From a virus: a stretch of 64,000 nt of DNA. Below are positions 41,410-48,649 of this stretch, one piece after another (within the stretch, counting starts at the first letter, position 1; every line of letters starts with the position of its first letter). The position numbers and the translations under genes are program-made. The stretch lies in the IMG/VR virus record IMGVR_UViG_3300036831_000148, positions 1 through 64,000 of that record; one strand, given 5' to 3'. The notes below the pieces were generated by a model, which had not been told where the DNA came from, searched no databases, and worked only from the letters and a program-made list of their open reading frames with translations.

Positions 41410-41634
41410 CTAATCGGACCGCCGGGCACTGCGGCTGTAGGCGGGCACCTGGGCCATCAGGGCCTCTGCGGCGGCGCCCATCATCTGCGCCGCGCGCTCC
41501 GGGTCGCGGGCCGCCTCGGCGGCCGCCTCGTCCACCTGCGCCGCGGCGTCGTCCAGCCCGGCGGCACGCAGGCGCGCGGCCATCTCGGCGGCCAGCGCGA
41601 GCGCGCCGGGGTCCGGGGGGCTGGGCTTCGGCAT
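41410..41634 (-). CDS. Small Ala-rich helical protein, 74 residues
   Basis: Contains ALALAAEMAARLRAAGLDDA, AAQVDEAAAEAARDPERAAQ and a C-terminal YSRSARRSD. Mostly helix; possibly an assembly or scaffold partner for the downstream protease-scaffold. Its last codons form the CGATTAG motif of the next gene. Confidence 0.6.
   Translation of the reverse strand: MPKPSPPDPGALALAAEMAARLRAAGLDDAAAQVDEAAAEAARDPERAAQMMGAAAEALMAQVPAYSRSARRSD
41411..41416 (-). promoter_or_regulatory. CGATTA start-associated element
   Basis: CGATTA, seven bases (GGAGCGC) before ATG 41403. Confidence 0.55.
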
Positions 41635-41647
41635 GCGGCCTCCTCGC

Positions 41648-41677
41648 TTGACTTGAGTCTAGAGACTAGGGCAAGAT
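41648..41677 (+). promoter_or_regulatory. Candidate promoter of the DUF397 gene
   Basis: TTGACT (41648-41653), 18 bases, CAAGAT (41672-41677). An AGTCT-AG-AGACT inverted repeat (about 41656-41667) lies between the boxes and could be an operator. Confidence 0.5.
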
Positions 41678-41720
41678 AGCTGGCGTTGCACTTTTCATCG
41701 ACTACGGCAGGAGAATGTGC

Positions 41721-41927
41721 ATGACAGCAAAGCCGGCATGGGTCAAGTCGTCCCTGAGCTTCGCGAACGGCAACTGCGTGGAGGTATCCGACCTCCCCGG
41801 CGGGGTCGTGGGCGTGCGCAACAGCCGCGACCCCGATGGCGCGGTCCTCCGCTTCACGCCGGACGAGTGGCACGCGTTCATCGGCGGCGTCCGCGGCGGC
41901 GAGTTCAGCGGGTTCGGCAACGGCTAG
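41721..41927 (+). CDS. DUF397-family protein
   Basis: Start ATG 41721 has AGGAG seven bases upstream, better than ATG 41715. The 68 residues read WVKSSLSFANGNCVEVSDLP, GGVVGVRNSRDPDGAVLRFT and PDEWHAFIGGVRGGEFSGFG, matching the DUF397 pattern (WxKSSxS...NCVEV...GxVxVRDSKxPxGxxLxFxxxEWxAFxxGVxxGEF). In streptomycetes these proteins accompany XRE-type regulators and development genes and may work in antitoxin-like pairs. Here it is isolated, on the opposite strand to the head operon, with its own promoter, suggesting a gene taken from the host. Its stop overlaps that of 41924-42067. Confidence 0.85.
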   Translation: MTAKPAWVKSSLSFANGNCVEVSDLPGGVVGVRNSRDPDGAVLRFTPDEWHAFIGGVRGGEFSGFGNG

Positions 41928-42067
41928 CCCGCCCCGCCCTCTTCAGGAAGACCGCTGTCAGCCTCCTGGCCAGTGCCGGCCGGGGGGCTTTCCTGTTCCT
42001 GCGGCGCGGGGTCCTCCTCGCGTACCGCCCAGCCGGGGTCCTCCTCGCGTACCGCCCACTCGCTCAC
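41924..42067 (-). CDS. Small acidic protein with a tandem WAVREEDP repeat, 47 residues
   Basis: From GTG 42067 the product reads MSEWAVREEDPGWAVREEDP and then a Glu/Gly/Pro-rich disordered tail. The repeat reflects a 25-base perfect tandem duplication (42007-42031 and 42034-42058). CGATTA lies eight bases before the start. Function unknown. Confidence 0.55.
   Translation of the reverse strand: MSEWAVREEDPGWAVREEDPAPQEQESPPAGTGQEADSGLPEEGGAG
42007..42058. repeat. 25-base tandem direct repeat
   Basis: Identical 25-base copies at 42007-42031 and 42034-42058, period 27 bases (nine codons), inside the 47-residue gene. Confidence 0.85.
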
Positions 42068-42074
42068 GCAAGGG

Positions 42075-42308
42075 CTAATCGGGCAGGTACAGCACCAGGC
42101 CCGGGATCTCCTGCAGCACCCTGGACGCCTGGTCCAGGTCAGACGGCGCGCCGGACACCACGAGCCCGCCGTCGGTCATCGACGCCGTGTCCAGCGGCCC
42201 GAACTGGTAGCGGACGCGGTGCTCCCGCGCGTACTCGAACAGCCGGAGGACAGCCAGCGCGTAGGGGACAGTGCTGTCTGCGTACCACCGGCGCGTCTCG
42301 TCAGCCAC
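42075..42308 (-). CDS. Hypothetical 77-residue protein
   Basis: GTG 42308 overlaps the MuF stop by eight bases. Sequence: MADETRRWYADSTVPYALAV, LRLFEYAREHRVRYQFGPLD, LVVSGAPSDLDQASRVLQEI. Alternating helices and strands. No family recognised; co-expressed with head genes. Confidence 0.6.
   Translation of the reverse strand: MADETRRWYADSTVPYALAVLRLFEYAREHRVRYQFGPLDTASMTDGGLVVSGAPSDLDQASRVLQEIPGLVLYLPD
42076..42081 (-). promoter_or_regulatory. CGATTA start-associated element
   Basis: CGATTA, eight bases (GCCCTTGC) before GTG 42067; the only member with an 8-base gap. Confidence 0.5.
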
Positions 42309-43305
42309 CGCCCCCTGCCAGCCTTTTCAGTACCTGGTCAAGCTCGTGCACCGCCGCCTCCAGGAAGGCGCGGTCTGCCTCGTACTCGTCATCGGGCATG
42401 CCCCTGACCCCGGCCGCAGACACGAACGCCGGGCGCGCGGCAGCGGCGGGGCCCGGGGATACTTCGGCAGGCTGGCCCGCCCTGACGATCTCCAGGCGGC
42501 ACCGGCAGAACGGGTGCAGCAGCGGCCCCTGAAGCCTACCGTGGTAGGGGCGGGGCGGGTGCGTGTAGACGACCCGCTCGCCCGCTGGCAGGCCGTAGCG
42601 CCGCTCTCCCTGCGGCGTCCGCACGTGCATCTCCCGGTCCTGCGGCATCGCGGCCGGGCCGCCCAGGTAGGGAGTGAACGACTCGCGCAGCCCGATCGTC
42701 ACCCCGTTCAGCTTCCGGCACCAGTGGCAGCACGACGGGCTGTCCGCGTGCGCCCGCCAGCGCTTGCGCAGATCCTCCCCGGCCGCCTCGCGCTGCAGCG
42801 CCCGCGCGAGCACCGCGGCGGCGGCCCCGGATCCCTCCGCGGTGTGCAGCGCCATCCGGGAGCGGAGCGCGACCTGGCGCCCCCAGTCCAGCAGCGCGCG
42901 GCGCACCGCGCCGGCCCGCTGCTCGGCGGCGCGCTGGGCCGGGTGCTCGCCCGGCGGGGTGACCCCGGGGACGAACCGGCGCGGGGGCACCGAGGCGTGC
43001 GCGTGCCGCACCAGGCCGCGCAGGTGGCCTATATCGCCGAAGATCCTGCCGATGTCGTCCAGCAGGTGGCCCAGCACCTCGTCGTCGCCGGTCAGGTCAT
43101 CCCCGGCGTACCAGGCCGAGCGGACTAGTTCCTCTGCCTGCTGGCGCGACTCGTCCAGGGCCTCCCGCAGCACCGCGTCGGTGTCCGGGCGGCGCAGCAG
43201 GTCGTCGGCGCTGCCCTGCGGGTTGTTGCGCGTCACCAGCGCGAGGTAGCCGGCTGCCTCGGCAACTGACTGGCGGACGGCGGCAGCCAGGTCTTCCCCG
43301 GCCAC
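42301..43305 (-). CDS. MuF-like minor head protein
   Basis: A 334-residue protein with a helical N-terminal half and the MuF C-terminal signature: CCHWCRKLNGVTIGLRESFT with CxxC, YTHPPRPYHGRLQGPLLHPF and CRCRLEIVRAG. MuF proteins (SPP1 gp7-like) associate with the portal inside the capsid. The gene directly follows the portal cluster, as expected. The tail after residue 285 is Ala/Pro-rich and ends with an acidic helix. Confidence 0.75.
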   Translation of the reverse strand: MAGEDLAAAVRQSVAEAAGYLALVTRNNPQGSADDLLRRPDTDAVLREALDESRQQAEELVRSAWYAGDDLTGDDEVLGHLLDDIGRIFGDIGHLRGLVRHAHASVPPRRFVPGVTPPGEHPAQRAAEQRAGAVRRALLDWGRQVALRSRMALHTAEGSGAAAAVLARALQREAAGEDLRKRWRAHADSPSCCHWCRKLNGVTIGLRESFTPYLGGPAAMPQDREMHVRTPQGERRYGLPAGERVVYTHPPRPYHGRLQGPLLHPFCRCRLEIVRAGQPAEVSPGPAAAARPAFVSAAGVRGMPDDEYEADRAFLEAAVHELDQVLKRLAGGGG

Positions 43306-43792
43306 TGGCTAACTCCGGGCTGACGTCGCCGCGGAACGAGGTGCGCCGCGCCGTCAGGGTGGTGACCTCGGTAACCCGGTAGGGGTCCTCGCCAGGGCCG
43401 TGGTTGGGGGCGTACGGGCGCACCCACTCGCGCGGCCCGGCGTCGCCGTCGGCCGCGAACGCGAACTCCTCCATCCGCTCGTGCAGGTCCACGTCGCCCA
43501 GCCGGTCGAACAGCCACCGCGTCCACGACGCCTCGTTGAAGGTGGCAGGCGGCACCGGGAAGTAGTGGTTGACCGCCATCGGCTGCGCCGGGTCGTAGGT
43601 GTTGGTGCCGGACCGCTGGACGACCAGCGTCAGCCCGCGTGACTCCCCGGCGTGGCGGCCGGGCTTGTCCCGCTGGCAGTCATCCTCCAGCCACACCTGC
43701 CAGCCCAGGTAATCCCGGTACCGCAGGCGGCTCACCAGGCCGGCCAGGGTCTCGGGGTACGGGGCGGTCTGCTGCATCTGGCGCTCGGTCAC
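43097..43792 (-). CDS. Head-cluster hypothetical protein, apparent long overlap with MuF gene
   Basis: From GTG 43792 the first 163 residues look coding (TLAGLVSRLRYRDYLGWQVW, RGLTLVVQRSGTNTYDPAQP, VNHYFPVPPATFNEASWTRW, RPYAPNHGPGEDPYRVTEVT), a sequence type found beside portal genes in many actinophages. The open frame then runs 209 bases into the MuF gene, where it becomes Arg/Pro/Gly-rich like an out-of-frame read. A +1 shift near 43310 would end at TAG. CGATTG lies seven bases before the start. Confidence 0.65.
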   Translation of the reverse strand: MTERQMQQTAPYPETLAGLVSRLRYRDYLGWQVWLEDDCQRDKPGRHAGESRGLTLVVQRSGTNTYDPAQPMAVNHYFPVPPATFNEASWTRWLFDRLGDVDLHERMEEFAFAADGDAGPREWVRPYAPNHGPGEDPYRVTEVTTLTARRTSFRGDVSPELASGRGRPGCRRPPVSCRGSRLPRAGDAQQPAGQRRRPAAPPGHRRGAAGGPGRVAPAGRGTSPLGLVRRG

Positions 43793-44100
43793 TGCCCGGC
43801 AATCGGCCCCTGGCCGGGGGGCTGGCCGGGCATGCCCGGCGGCGGGGTCGGGGCCAGGTGCGCGTAGGCGAGCCCGGAGATGGTGTCCCCCGGGCGGCAC
43901 ACCAGGGCTTGGCCGAGCTGCGGGTGGACGGCAGCGGCGCCCTTGGGCGCGGTCTTCGGCAGCATCGCCGGGTCAGGCGCGGCCGGGCCGGGCTGCCCTC
44001 CGGGCGGCGACACGCCCGCCGCGAGCTCGACCGCGCGCCCGGCGGCGATCTCCTCCACCAGGTCGCGGGCGAGCGCCATCATGGCGTCGTGCGCGCTCAC
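43789..44100 (-). CDS. Small protein after the portal, 103 residues
   Basis: GTGA overlaps at both ends. An N-terminal helix (MSAHDAMMALARDLVEEIAA) leads to a Pro/Gly-rich region and the segment ALVCRPGDTISGLAYAHLAP, then a Pro-rich tail. May be a portal accessory or internal head protein. Unknown. Confidence 0.6.
   Translation of the reverse strand: MSAHDAMMALARDLVEEIAAGRAVELAAGVSPPGGQPGPAAPDPAMLPKTAPKGAAAVHPQLGQALVCRPGDTISGLAYAHLAPTPPPGMPGQPPGQGPIAGQ
43800..43805 (-). promoter_or_regulatory. CGATTG start-associated element
   Basis: CGATTG, seven bases (CCGGGCA) before GTG 43792. Confidence 0.45.
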
Positions 44101-45701
44101 GACCCGCCCAGCCCGTTCCCCTTGCCGCCCTGGCCGATGGCGCTGCCGCCCGCGGCCGACGTGCCGGTAGCCGAGGTCTGCGAGCCGACCGGCACCTTGA
44201 TGTGCACCACCGGCTGCTGCGGCGAGCCGCCCTTGCCTGCCTGGACCGGGTTCTGCGCCTGCTCCTGAGCCTGCTGAGCCTGCTGCCGCTGCTGGGTGAG
44301 CATCTGCTTCTGCTGCTTCTCGCGGTCGGCCTTGATCTTGTCGTAGTCAATGTCAAAGCCGAAGTCGCCCGCCAGCCGCTGCTCCAGTTCCAGCATGAAC
44401 TCGGGCGTGACGTTAGCCTGCTGTCCTGCTGTGGCGAGCTTATCGAAAGTATCCTGGATAGCCGCCTTGGCTTCCTCGGTAAGCGGGCCCCACTTGAACA
44501 GCGGGTACTTCCCGGAACCGAAGTTCCAGTCAACGAACCGCGGGAAGATGTGGTCGTTGATGACCTGCGCCATTTCCTCCAGGACGCCTTCCAGCATGAG
44601 GAAATAGGTGACATCGTCCTGCTTCCCGAAGTCGACTAGTGTGCTATCCCCCTGGCCCCCGCCCTGCTCGTTATCGAACCACTGAGCGAGAACGCTCTTT
44701 GACATCTGCGAATTGTGGTGGTTGATCAATCCCAGGAAGTCAAAGCGCGCCGCGGCCTCGTTGAGGGTCTGCACCGTCCAGTCGGCGGTGGGCAGCGCGA
44801 TGTACTGCGCGAGGCCCAACTGGGCGAGCGCCCGGATGAAGTTGTCCTTGTCCGCCTTCGGCGCATTCGGCACCATCGTGCCCACGCGCAGGCCCACGGC
44901 CGCCCTTTGCGCAGCCAGGTGGGCAATGTAGTACAGCTTTTCCTTCTTGTCGTAGTGGTAAAAAGCAGACTCGAACATGGAGACGCCGTAGAACGGGCGT
45001 TCGGCTTCCTCGTGCGCGTAGTACAGCCCGGTTTCTTTCGGGATCTTGACATCGATCGTCCGGCCCTGGAAGAAGGTCCGCTGCCGGAAGCCGTTCCACT
45101 CGCCCTGGCCGTCAACCAGGAAAGTCAGCGTCTCCGAGGGGCGCCAGTCGATCTTCCGCAGCGTCCACTTGCCCTTGTGCGGCCCGGTCTTCGGCTGCCA
45201 GTAGACCATCTCCCAGGCGCTGAACCCGTTGAAGAGGGCGAGCAGCATCTGCTTCACGAAACGGTCAAAGGAGTGGGTCATCCCGCCCTGCGCCCGCGGC
45301 GCGAACAGCAGGTCCTTGCAGAACTGGGCTTCCTCCACCCCGCCCACCACGCCGTCGGCGGGCACCACGTCCGCGTTCTTCATCGCGCTCAGCAGCGGCT
45401 TGGTGAGCAGCCGGTACAGCGCGCGGGCCTGGCCGTCGCGGCGCCGCATGGTGACCAGTTGCCGCACGGTCACCGGGTCGTCGCGGAAGATCTCCCACGA
45501 ATCGCGGTAGGGCGTGGAGAACGGGAGGAAGTACGGGACGCCGACCGCGAAGTTCTGCGCCTCCTCGGGCGGCTGCACCAGTTGCTGGTCGTCAGCGAGC
45601 TGGTAGCCCTCCTGGCCGTAGCCCTGGGAGGTGACGCCCATGCCGCCCGGGGGCTGCACCGTAGACGTGTACGAGCCCTGGCCGCCGCCTGGAGTGGTCA
45701 T
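44097..45701 (-). CDS. Portal protein (DUF935-like)
   Basis: The 534-residue protein contains VRQLVTMRRRDGQARALYRL, VKQMLLALFNGFSAWEMVYW, TGLYYAHEEAERPFYGVSMF and LHK-type segments such as AHLAAQRAAVGLRVGTMVPN, as in Mu-type DUF935 portals. The C-terminal 100 residues are Gln/Ala-rich (KQQKQMLTQQRQQAQQAQEQ). The portal ring is the DNA channel and binds terminase and connector. CGATTA lies seven bases before ATG 45701. Confidence 0.85.
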   Translation of the reverse strand: MTTPGGGQGSYTSTVQPPGGMGVTSQGYGQEGYQLADDQQLVQPPEEAQNFAVGVPYFLPFSTPYRDSWEIFRDDPVTVRQLVTMRRRDGQARALYRLLTKPLLSAMKNADVVPADGVVGGVEEAQFCKDLLFAPRAQGGMTHSFDRFVKQMLLALFNGFSAWEMVYWQPKTGPHKGKWTLRKIDWRPSETLTFLVDGQGEWNGFRQRTFFQGRTIDVKIPKETGLYYAHEEAERPFYGVSMFESAFYHYDKKEKLYYIAHLAAQRAAVGLRVGTMVPNAPKADKDNFIRALAQLGLAQYIALPTADWTVQTLNEAAARFDFLGLINHHNSQMSKSVLAQWFDNEQGGGQGDSTLVDFGKQDDVTYFLMLEGVLEEMAQVINDHIFPRFVDWNFGSGKYPLFKWGPLTEEAKAAIQDTFDKLATAGQQANVTPEFMLELEQRLAGDFGFDIDYDKIKADREKQQKQMLTQQRQQAQQAQEQAQNPVQAGKGGSPQQPVVHIKVPVGSQTSATGTSAAGGSAIGQGGKGNGLGGS

Positions 45702-45708
45702 GCAGGGC

Positions 45709-45714
45709 TAATCG
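45709..45714 (-). promoter_or_regulatory. CGATTA start-associated element
   Basis: CGATTA, seven bases (GCCCTGC) before the portal start ATG 45701; here it is not part of the upstream stop codon. Confidence 0.6.
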
Positions 45715-45717
45715 GGG

Positions 45718-46221
45718 TTACCTGCCAGCGCGGCGCGCCTGGGCGGCCTGGGGGCGCGTGCCCTTGCCGCGGGGCGTCTCCTCCGGCTGGTCGTCCTCCT
45801 TTTCCTCCTGCTCAGCGCGGCGCTCCCGCTCGGCCTCGTCGGCCTCGCGCTCCTGTTCGCCGCGCTCCGCGTCCGGCCGGTCCTGCGTGCCCTGGCCGGG
45901 CTGGACCTCCGGGCGGGGGCCGCCGGTGCCGGGCTCGCCCTCGTGCCGGTGCGCGCGCACGTCCTTGCCGAGGGGCGCGTCCACGATGCCCGCCAAGTTG
46001 GCCGCGCTGACGAACAGGCGGCGCCCGTCGCCCAGGAGGAGCTGCACGCCGATCAGGTTGCCGGCCTCGGCGGCGATCGACACGTCGTTGCTCGGGAGGG
46101 TCACCTCGCTGACGCCGCCCACCGGCTGCATCAGGGTAACCACGACTTCGCCCTGCTGGGCGCCGGGGACATTGCCCTGCTGGGCGCTGAACTCGTGCCA
46201 CATCGTCTGAAGGTGAACCAT
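45718..46221 (-). CDS. Hypothetical protein with acidic tail, 167 residues
   Basis: Residues 1-95 form a beta-rich domain (GEVVVTLMQPVGGVSEVTLP, GNLIGVQLLLGDGRRLFVSA). Residues 96-167 are a charged, Glu/Arg-rich disordered tail (EADEAERERRAEQEEKEDDQ). It precedes the portal gene in the operon. No family recognised; could be a packaging or portal-assembly factor. Confidence 0.6.
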   Translation of the reverse strand: MVHLQTMWHEFSAQQGNVPGAQQGEVVVTLMQPVGGVSEVTLPSNDVSIAAEAGNLIGVQLLLGDGRRLFVSAANLAGIVDAPLGKDVRAHRHEGEPGTGGPRPEVQPGQGTQDRPDAERGEQEREADEAERERRAEQEEKEDDQPEETPRGKGTRPQAAQARRAGR

Positions 46222-46228
46222 GCCCGCG

Positions 46229-46234
46229 TAATCG
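46229..46234 (-). promoter_or_regulatory. CGATTA start-associated element
   Basis: CGATTA, seven bases (CGCGGGC) before ATG 46221. Confidence 0.55.
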
Positions 46235-46244
46235 TCCGGGCAGC

Positions 46245-46280
46245 GCAGAGCCCCCGGCCGGAGGGGAACGGGGGCTCTGC
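46245..46280 (-). terminator. Hairpin terminator after the secreted protein gene
   Basis: A perfect 12-bp stem (46245-46256 with 46269-46280), 12-base loop, starting 19 bases after the stop at 46299. No U-run. Confidence 0.6.
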
Positions 46281-46298
46281 GGTCAGGCTATCCGGTTG

Positions 46299-47591
46299 TC
46301 AGCTAACGGGCGCGCCGACCAGCTCCAGGAACCCGTCGTTAACGAACTGCGTCGGGCCGAGGTAGGTCTTCCCGTTGGCATCCGACGCCACCGGGAACGC
46401 GGTCCACGCCGGGTTGCTGTAGAAGGTGCCGTGCGTCTCGGTGCCGCCCGGCAGGACAGAGTTGCCGTCAGCCAGGGTGTGGCTGAAGCCCTCCAGCTCG
46501 CTCGGGTCGGTGTTGTGGCCGTTGTACGGGTACGGCGGGGTGCCGCTCAGCGGGATGACCGTCTGGGTGTCGGCGATGGCGCCGGCGTCGGCCTCGTTGA
46601 ACGTCTTGCCTGGAATGGACACGCCGTTCTGGTAGCTGACGCCGGGGGCGCCCAGGTCGGTCGCGGAGAAGATGATCGTGCCCTGGGCGTACACGTGCCC
46701 GTGGAAAGTCGGGTGCGGGTTGGCCGCGTCGTAGAGGATGTCCAGGTCAACGGAGTTGTTGTCCGGGATTCCCGCCTTCAGCACGTCAAAGGTCGCGCCG
46801 GGGGTGTGCGCGGCCTTGAGCCAGGAAACCGACGGCACGGTACCGGCGGGCGGCTGCGGGGTACCTGCCGGCACCGTGAGAACCGAATTGACGTTGGCGC
46901 TCGTGCCCAGTTCGAATGTCGTGACACCAGACTTCACCACAGTGAAGTGGAACGTCTGGTTAGACGGGCTCGGGTGGATCGTGAACGTCGGCGACAGCAT
47001 CACGCCACCTGCAGGAATGGCCCCGCCGGGGATCACAACCGTTACCACAGCGCCAAGCGGCGGAGTCGGGCCGCTCGTCACGGTCAGGTTCGGAGACCCG
47101 GCCGTGTACGAGAGATCCGTGACCTCGTGCGTGAAGCTGAACCCGCTCGCCGAGTTGAGGCCGCTCGGGTTGACGATGCCGCCCTGGCACAGGTCGCTGT
47201 TGTTGCCAGCGGCAAGGTAGCCGGTGGCGTCTACCACGTCCATCAGGCCGCCGCCGACGTATACCAGCCCGATCTGGGCGGCCTGGCCGGTTCCCTGGTT
47301 GCACAGCCCGATGCCCGCCGCGCCGCCGATGCTCACGGTGCCGGTCACGGACGACACCGGCAGTTGCTCGATTGAGTGCTGGCCGTCCCCGCCGACCCGG
47401 CTCGCCAGGTGCGTGAAGTTGATGCTGTCGTTCTCGGCGTGGGCGTAGTAGCCGGAGATCGAGTCAGCGCCCGCCGGCGTGTACTGGACGGGGCCAACGC
47501 TGGCGCTCGCGGAGGCCGCAGCAGCCAGGCCGGCGCCCGCCACCAGGACGGGTACCGCAATGGCGGCAGCAAGCCGCCTGCCAATCTTCAT
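46299..47591 (-). CDS. Secreted protein with Sec signal peptide, 430 residues
   Basis: ATG 47591 has AGGAG seven bases upstream. The N-terminus (MKIGRRLAAAIAVPVLVAGA, then GLAAAASASASVGP) is a classic signal peptide with cleavage near residue 31. The mature part is beta-rich, Gly/Asn/Thr-rich, with GYYAHAENDSINFTHLASRV, GIGLCNQGTGQAAQIGLVYV, WLKAAHTPGATFDVLKAGIP and NPHPTFHGHVYAQGTIIFSA, and at least two Cys. It looks like a host-type extracellular protein rather than a virion part. It has its own leader and terminators on both sides (47692-47725, 46245-46280). Possible roles include superinfection exclusion or host modification; function unknown. Confidence 0.75.
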   Translation of the reverse strand: MKIGRRLAAAIAVPVLVAGAGLAAAASASASVGPVQYTPAGADSISGYYAHAENDSINFTHLASRVGGDGQHSIEQLPVSSVTGTVSIGGAAGIGLCNQGTGQAAQIGLVYVGGGLMDVVDATGYLAAGNNSDLCQGGIVNPSGLNSASGFSFTHEVTDLSYTAGSPNLTVTSGPTPPLGAVVTVVIPGGAIPAGGVMLSPTFTIHPSPSNQTFHFTVVKSGVTTFELGTSANVNSVLTVPAGTPQPPAGTVPSVSWLKAAHTPGATFDVLKAGIPDNNSVDLDILYDAANPHPTFHGHVYAQGTIIFSATDLGAPGVSYQNGVSIPGKTFNEADAGAIADTQTVIPLSGTPPYPYNGHNTDPSELEGFSHTLADGNSVLPGGTETHGTFYSNPAWTAFPVASDANGKTYLGPTQFVNDGFLELVGAPVS

Positions 47592-47691
47592 ATGCAGCTC
47601 CTAAACAGTTGCGCCCCGCTCTAGAAGCAGGGCAACGAACCACTATGCCGCAGCCGTCACGCTCTTGCCACGAGTTAACCGAACTGTGACG

Positions 47692-47725
47692 CAAAAAGCC
47701 CCGCCAGTCCCGGAGGACGGCGGGG
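47692..47725 (-). terminator. Intrinsic terminator at the end of the tRNA array
   Basis: On the minus strand CCCCGCC (47725-47719) pairs with GGCGGGG (47705-47699), followed by CTTTTTGC. Confidence 0.85.
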
Positions 47726-47743
47726 AACATTGGGGCAACTGTA

Positions 47744-47842
47744 GCATGATGTGGCGGGAGGCCGGTTCCGATCTCTACCCGCGAAGCCGAGTCTCGTACC
47801 CGGCCTCCCGCCTCCACACTCTCCGCAGCGCGAGCATCATGC
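47744..47842 (-). ncRNA. Candidate structured RNA at the 3' end of the tRNA array
   Basis: Nested stems: an outer 8 bp (GCATGATG 47744-47751 with CATCATGC 47835-47842) and an inner perfect 13 bp (47753-47765 with 47800-47812). A 34-base apical region follows and the intrinsic terminator lies 18 bases further on. No coding frame. It starts 4 bases after tRNA-Arg(CCT). It could be a phage small RNA or a 3' processing/stability element. Confidence 0.45.
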
Positions 47843-47845
47843 AAG

Positions 47846-47917
47846 TGACCCGGGGAGGACTCGAACCTCCATCCTCCGCTTAGGAGACGGTAGCCCTATC
47901 CATTGGGCGACCGGGCC
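47846..47917 (-). tRNA. tRNA-Arg(CCT)
   Basis: Acceptor GGCCCGG/CCGGGTC, D-stem GCCC/GGGC, anticodon loop CTCCTAA, T-loop TTCGAGT, discriminator A. Anticodon stem has an A27-A43 mismatch. No encoded CCA, as in all genes of the array. Confidence 0.9.
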
Positions 47918-47921
47918 GTGG

Positions 47922-47995
47922 AGGGAGAGCCGGGAGTCGAACCCGGATGTCACGTTTTGCAGACGTGCGCCTTGACGCGCCTCGGCCACACTCCC
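47922..47995 (-). tRNA. tRNA-Cys(GCA)
   Basis: Loop CTGCAAA on stem CACGT/ACGTG, T-loop TTCGACT, discriminator U as expected for Cys. One acceptor mismatch (6-67). Confidence 0.9.
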
Positions 47996-48085
47996 ATGGA
48001 CGGGGCTGCACCTGAGTGCGGCAGCCTGCCCCGCTTTACTGGCCCACCGCTACCCGCTGCCAGGTCGCGGCGGTGAACTCAGTCG

Positions 48086-48158
48086 TGCGCCCGAAGGGAC
48101 TCGAACCCCCGACACCCGGCTTCGGAAGCCGGCGCTCTGTCCACTGAGCTACGGGCAC
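48086..48158 (-). tRNA. tRNA-Arg(CCG)
   Basis: Acceptor GTGCCCG/CGGGCGC, stem CCGGC/GCCGG with loop TTCCGAA, T-loop TTCGAGT, discriminator A. Confidence 0.92.
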
Positions 48159-48163
48159 CTGAG

Positions 48164-48246
48164 AGGCGCGTGCAGGATTCGAACCTGCGTAGGGCAGAGC
48201 CGGCTGCTTTACAGGCAGCTCCCGTTATCCGCTTGGGTAACGCGCC
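48164..48246 (-). tRNA. tRNA-Tyr(GTA)
   Basis: Perfect acceptor GGCGCGT/ACGCGCC, loop CTGTAAA on GCTGC/GCAGC, long variable arm as in bacterial Tyr tRNA, T-loop TTCGAAT. Discriminator reads U rather than the usual A. Confidence 0.88.
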
Positions 48247-48249
48247 GTG

Positions 48250-48322
48250 GGGTTGGTAACGAGAATCGAACTCGTATATCTGGAGCCACAGTCCAGCGCT
48301 CTGCCGTTGAGCTATACCGACC
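48250..48322 (-). tRNA. tRNA-His(GTG)
   Basis: Loop CTGTGGC on CTGGA/TCCAG, T-loop TTCGATT, discriminator C. The usual G at position -1 is not encoded (base 48323 gives C). Confidence 0.85.
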
Positions 48323-48323
48323 G

Positions 48324-48397
48324 TGTCCAGTGAGGGATTCGAACCCCCGACGCCTGCCGTGTGGAGGCAGCGCTCTCCCGGGCTGAGCTAACCGGAC
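48324..48397 (-). tRNA. tRNA-Val(CAC)
   Basis: Acceptor GTCCGGT/ACTGGAC, loop TCCACAC on CTGCC/GGCAG, T-loop TTCGAAT, discriminator A. Only one base separates it from tRNA-His. Confidence 0.88.
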
Positions 48398-48457
48398 ATG
48401 AAGGACGGCAGGGGGCTGAGCTCGAAGGCGGTGTCAGCCTGCTCACCCGTCGTCCAG

Positions 48458-48530
48458 TACACGCGAGAGGACTCGAACCTCCAACGCACGGCTCCGTAGG
48501 CCGCTGCTCTATCCGTTGAGCTACGCGTGC
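48458..48530 (-). tRNA. tRNA-Arg(ACG)
   Basis: Acceptor GCACGCG/CGCGTGT, loop CTACGGA on GCGGC/GCCGT, T-loop TTCGAGT, discriminator A. A34 would need deamination to inosine. Confidence 0.9.
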
Positions 48531-48534
48531 TTGG

Positions 48535-48606
48535 TGGGCGTACCTGGTGCCGACCCAGGGACCTCGTCTGCGTCAGAGACGCGCTCTCCCGCTGAGCTAT
48601 ACGCCC
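48535..48606 (-). tRNA. tRNA-Val(GAC)
   Basis: Acceptor GGGCGTA/TACGCCC, loop CTGACGC on CGTCT/AGACG. T-loop GTCGGCA departs from TTCRANY, as also in Ser(AGA) and Thr(CGT). Confidence 0.85.
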
Positions 48607-48614
48607 TCGTTCTG

Positions 48615-48642
48615 TTGACCAGCGTCAAGAGGCGGGTACCGT
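48615..48642 (+). promoter_or_regulatory. Plus-strand promoter for a leaderless gene, with inverted repeat
   Basis: TTGACC (48615-48620), 16 bases, TACCGT (48637-48642), seven bases, then GTG 48650. TTGAC-CAGC-GTCAA (48615-48628) overlaps the -35 box. Confidence 0.6.
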
Positions 48643-48649
48643 TAGTTAC

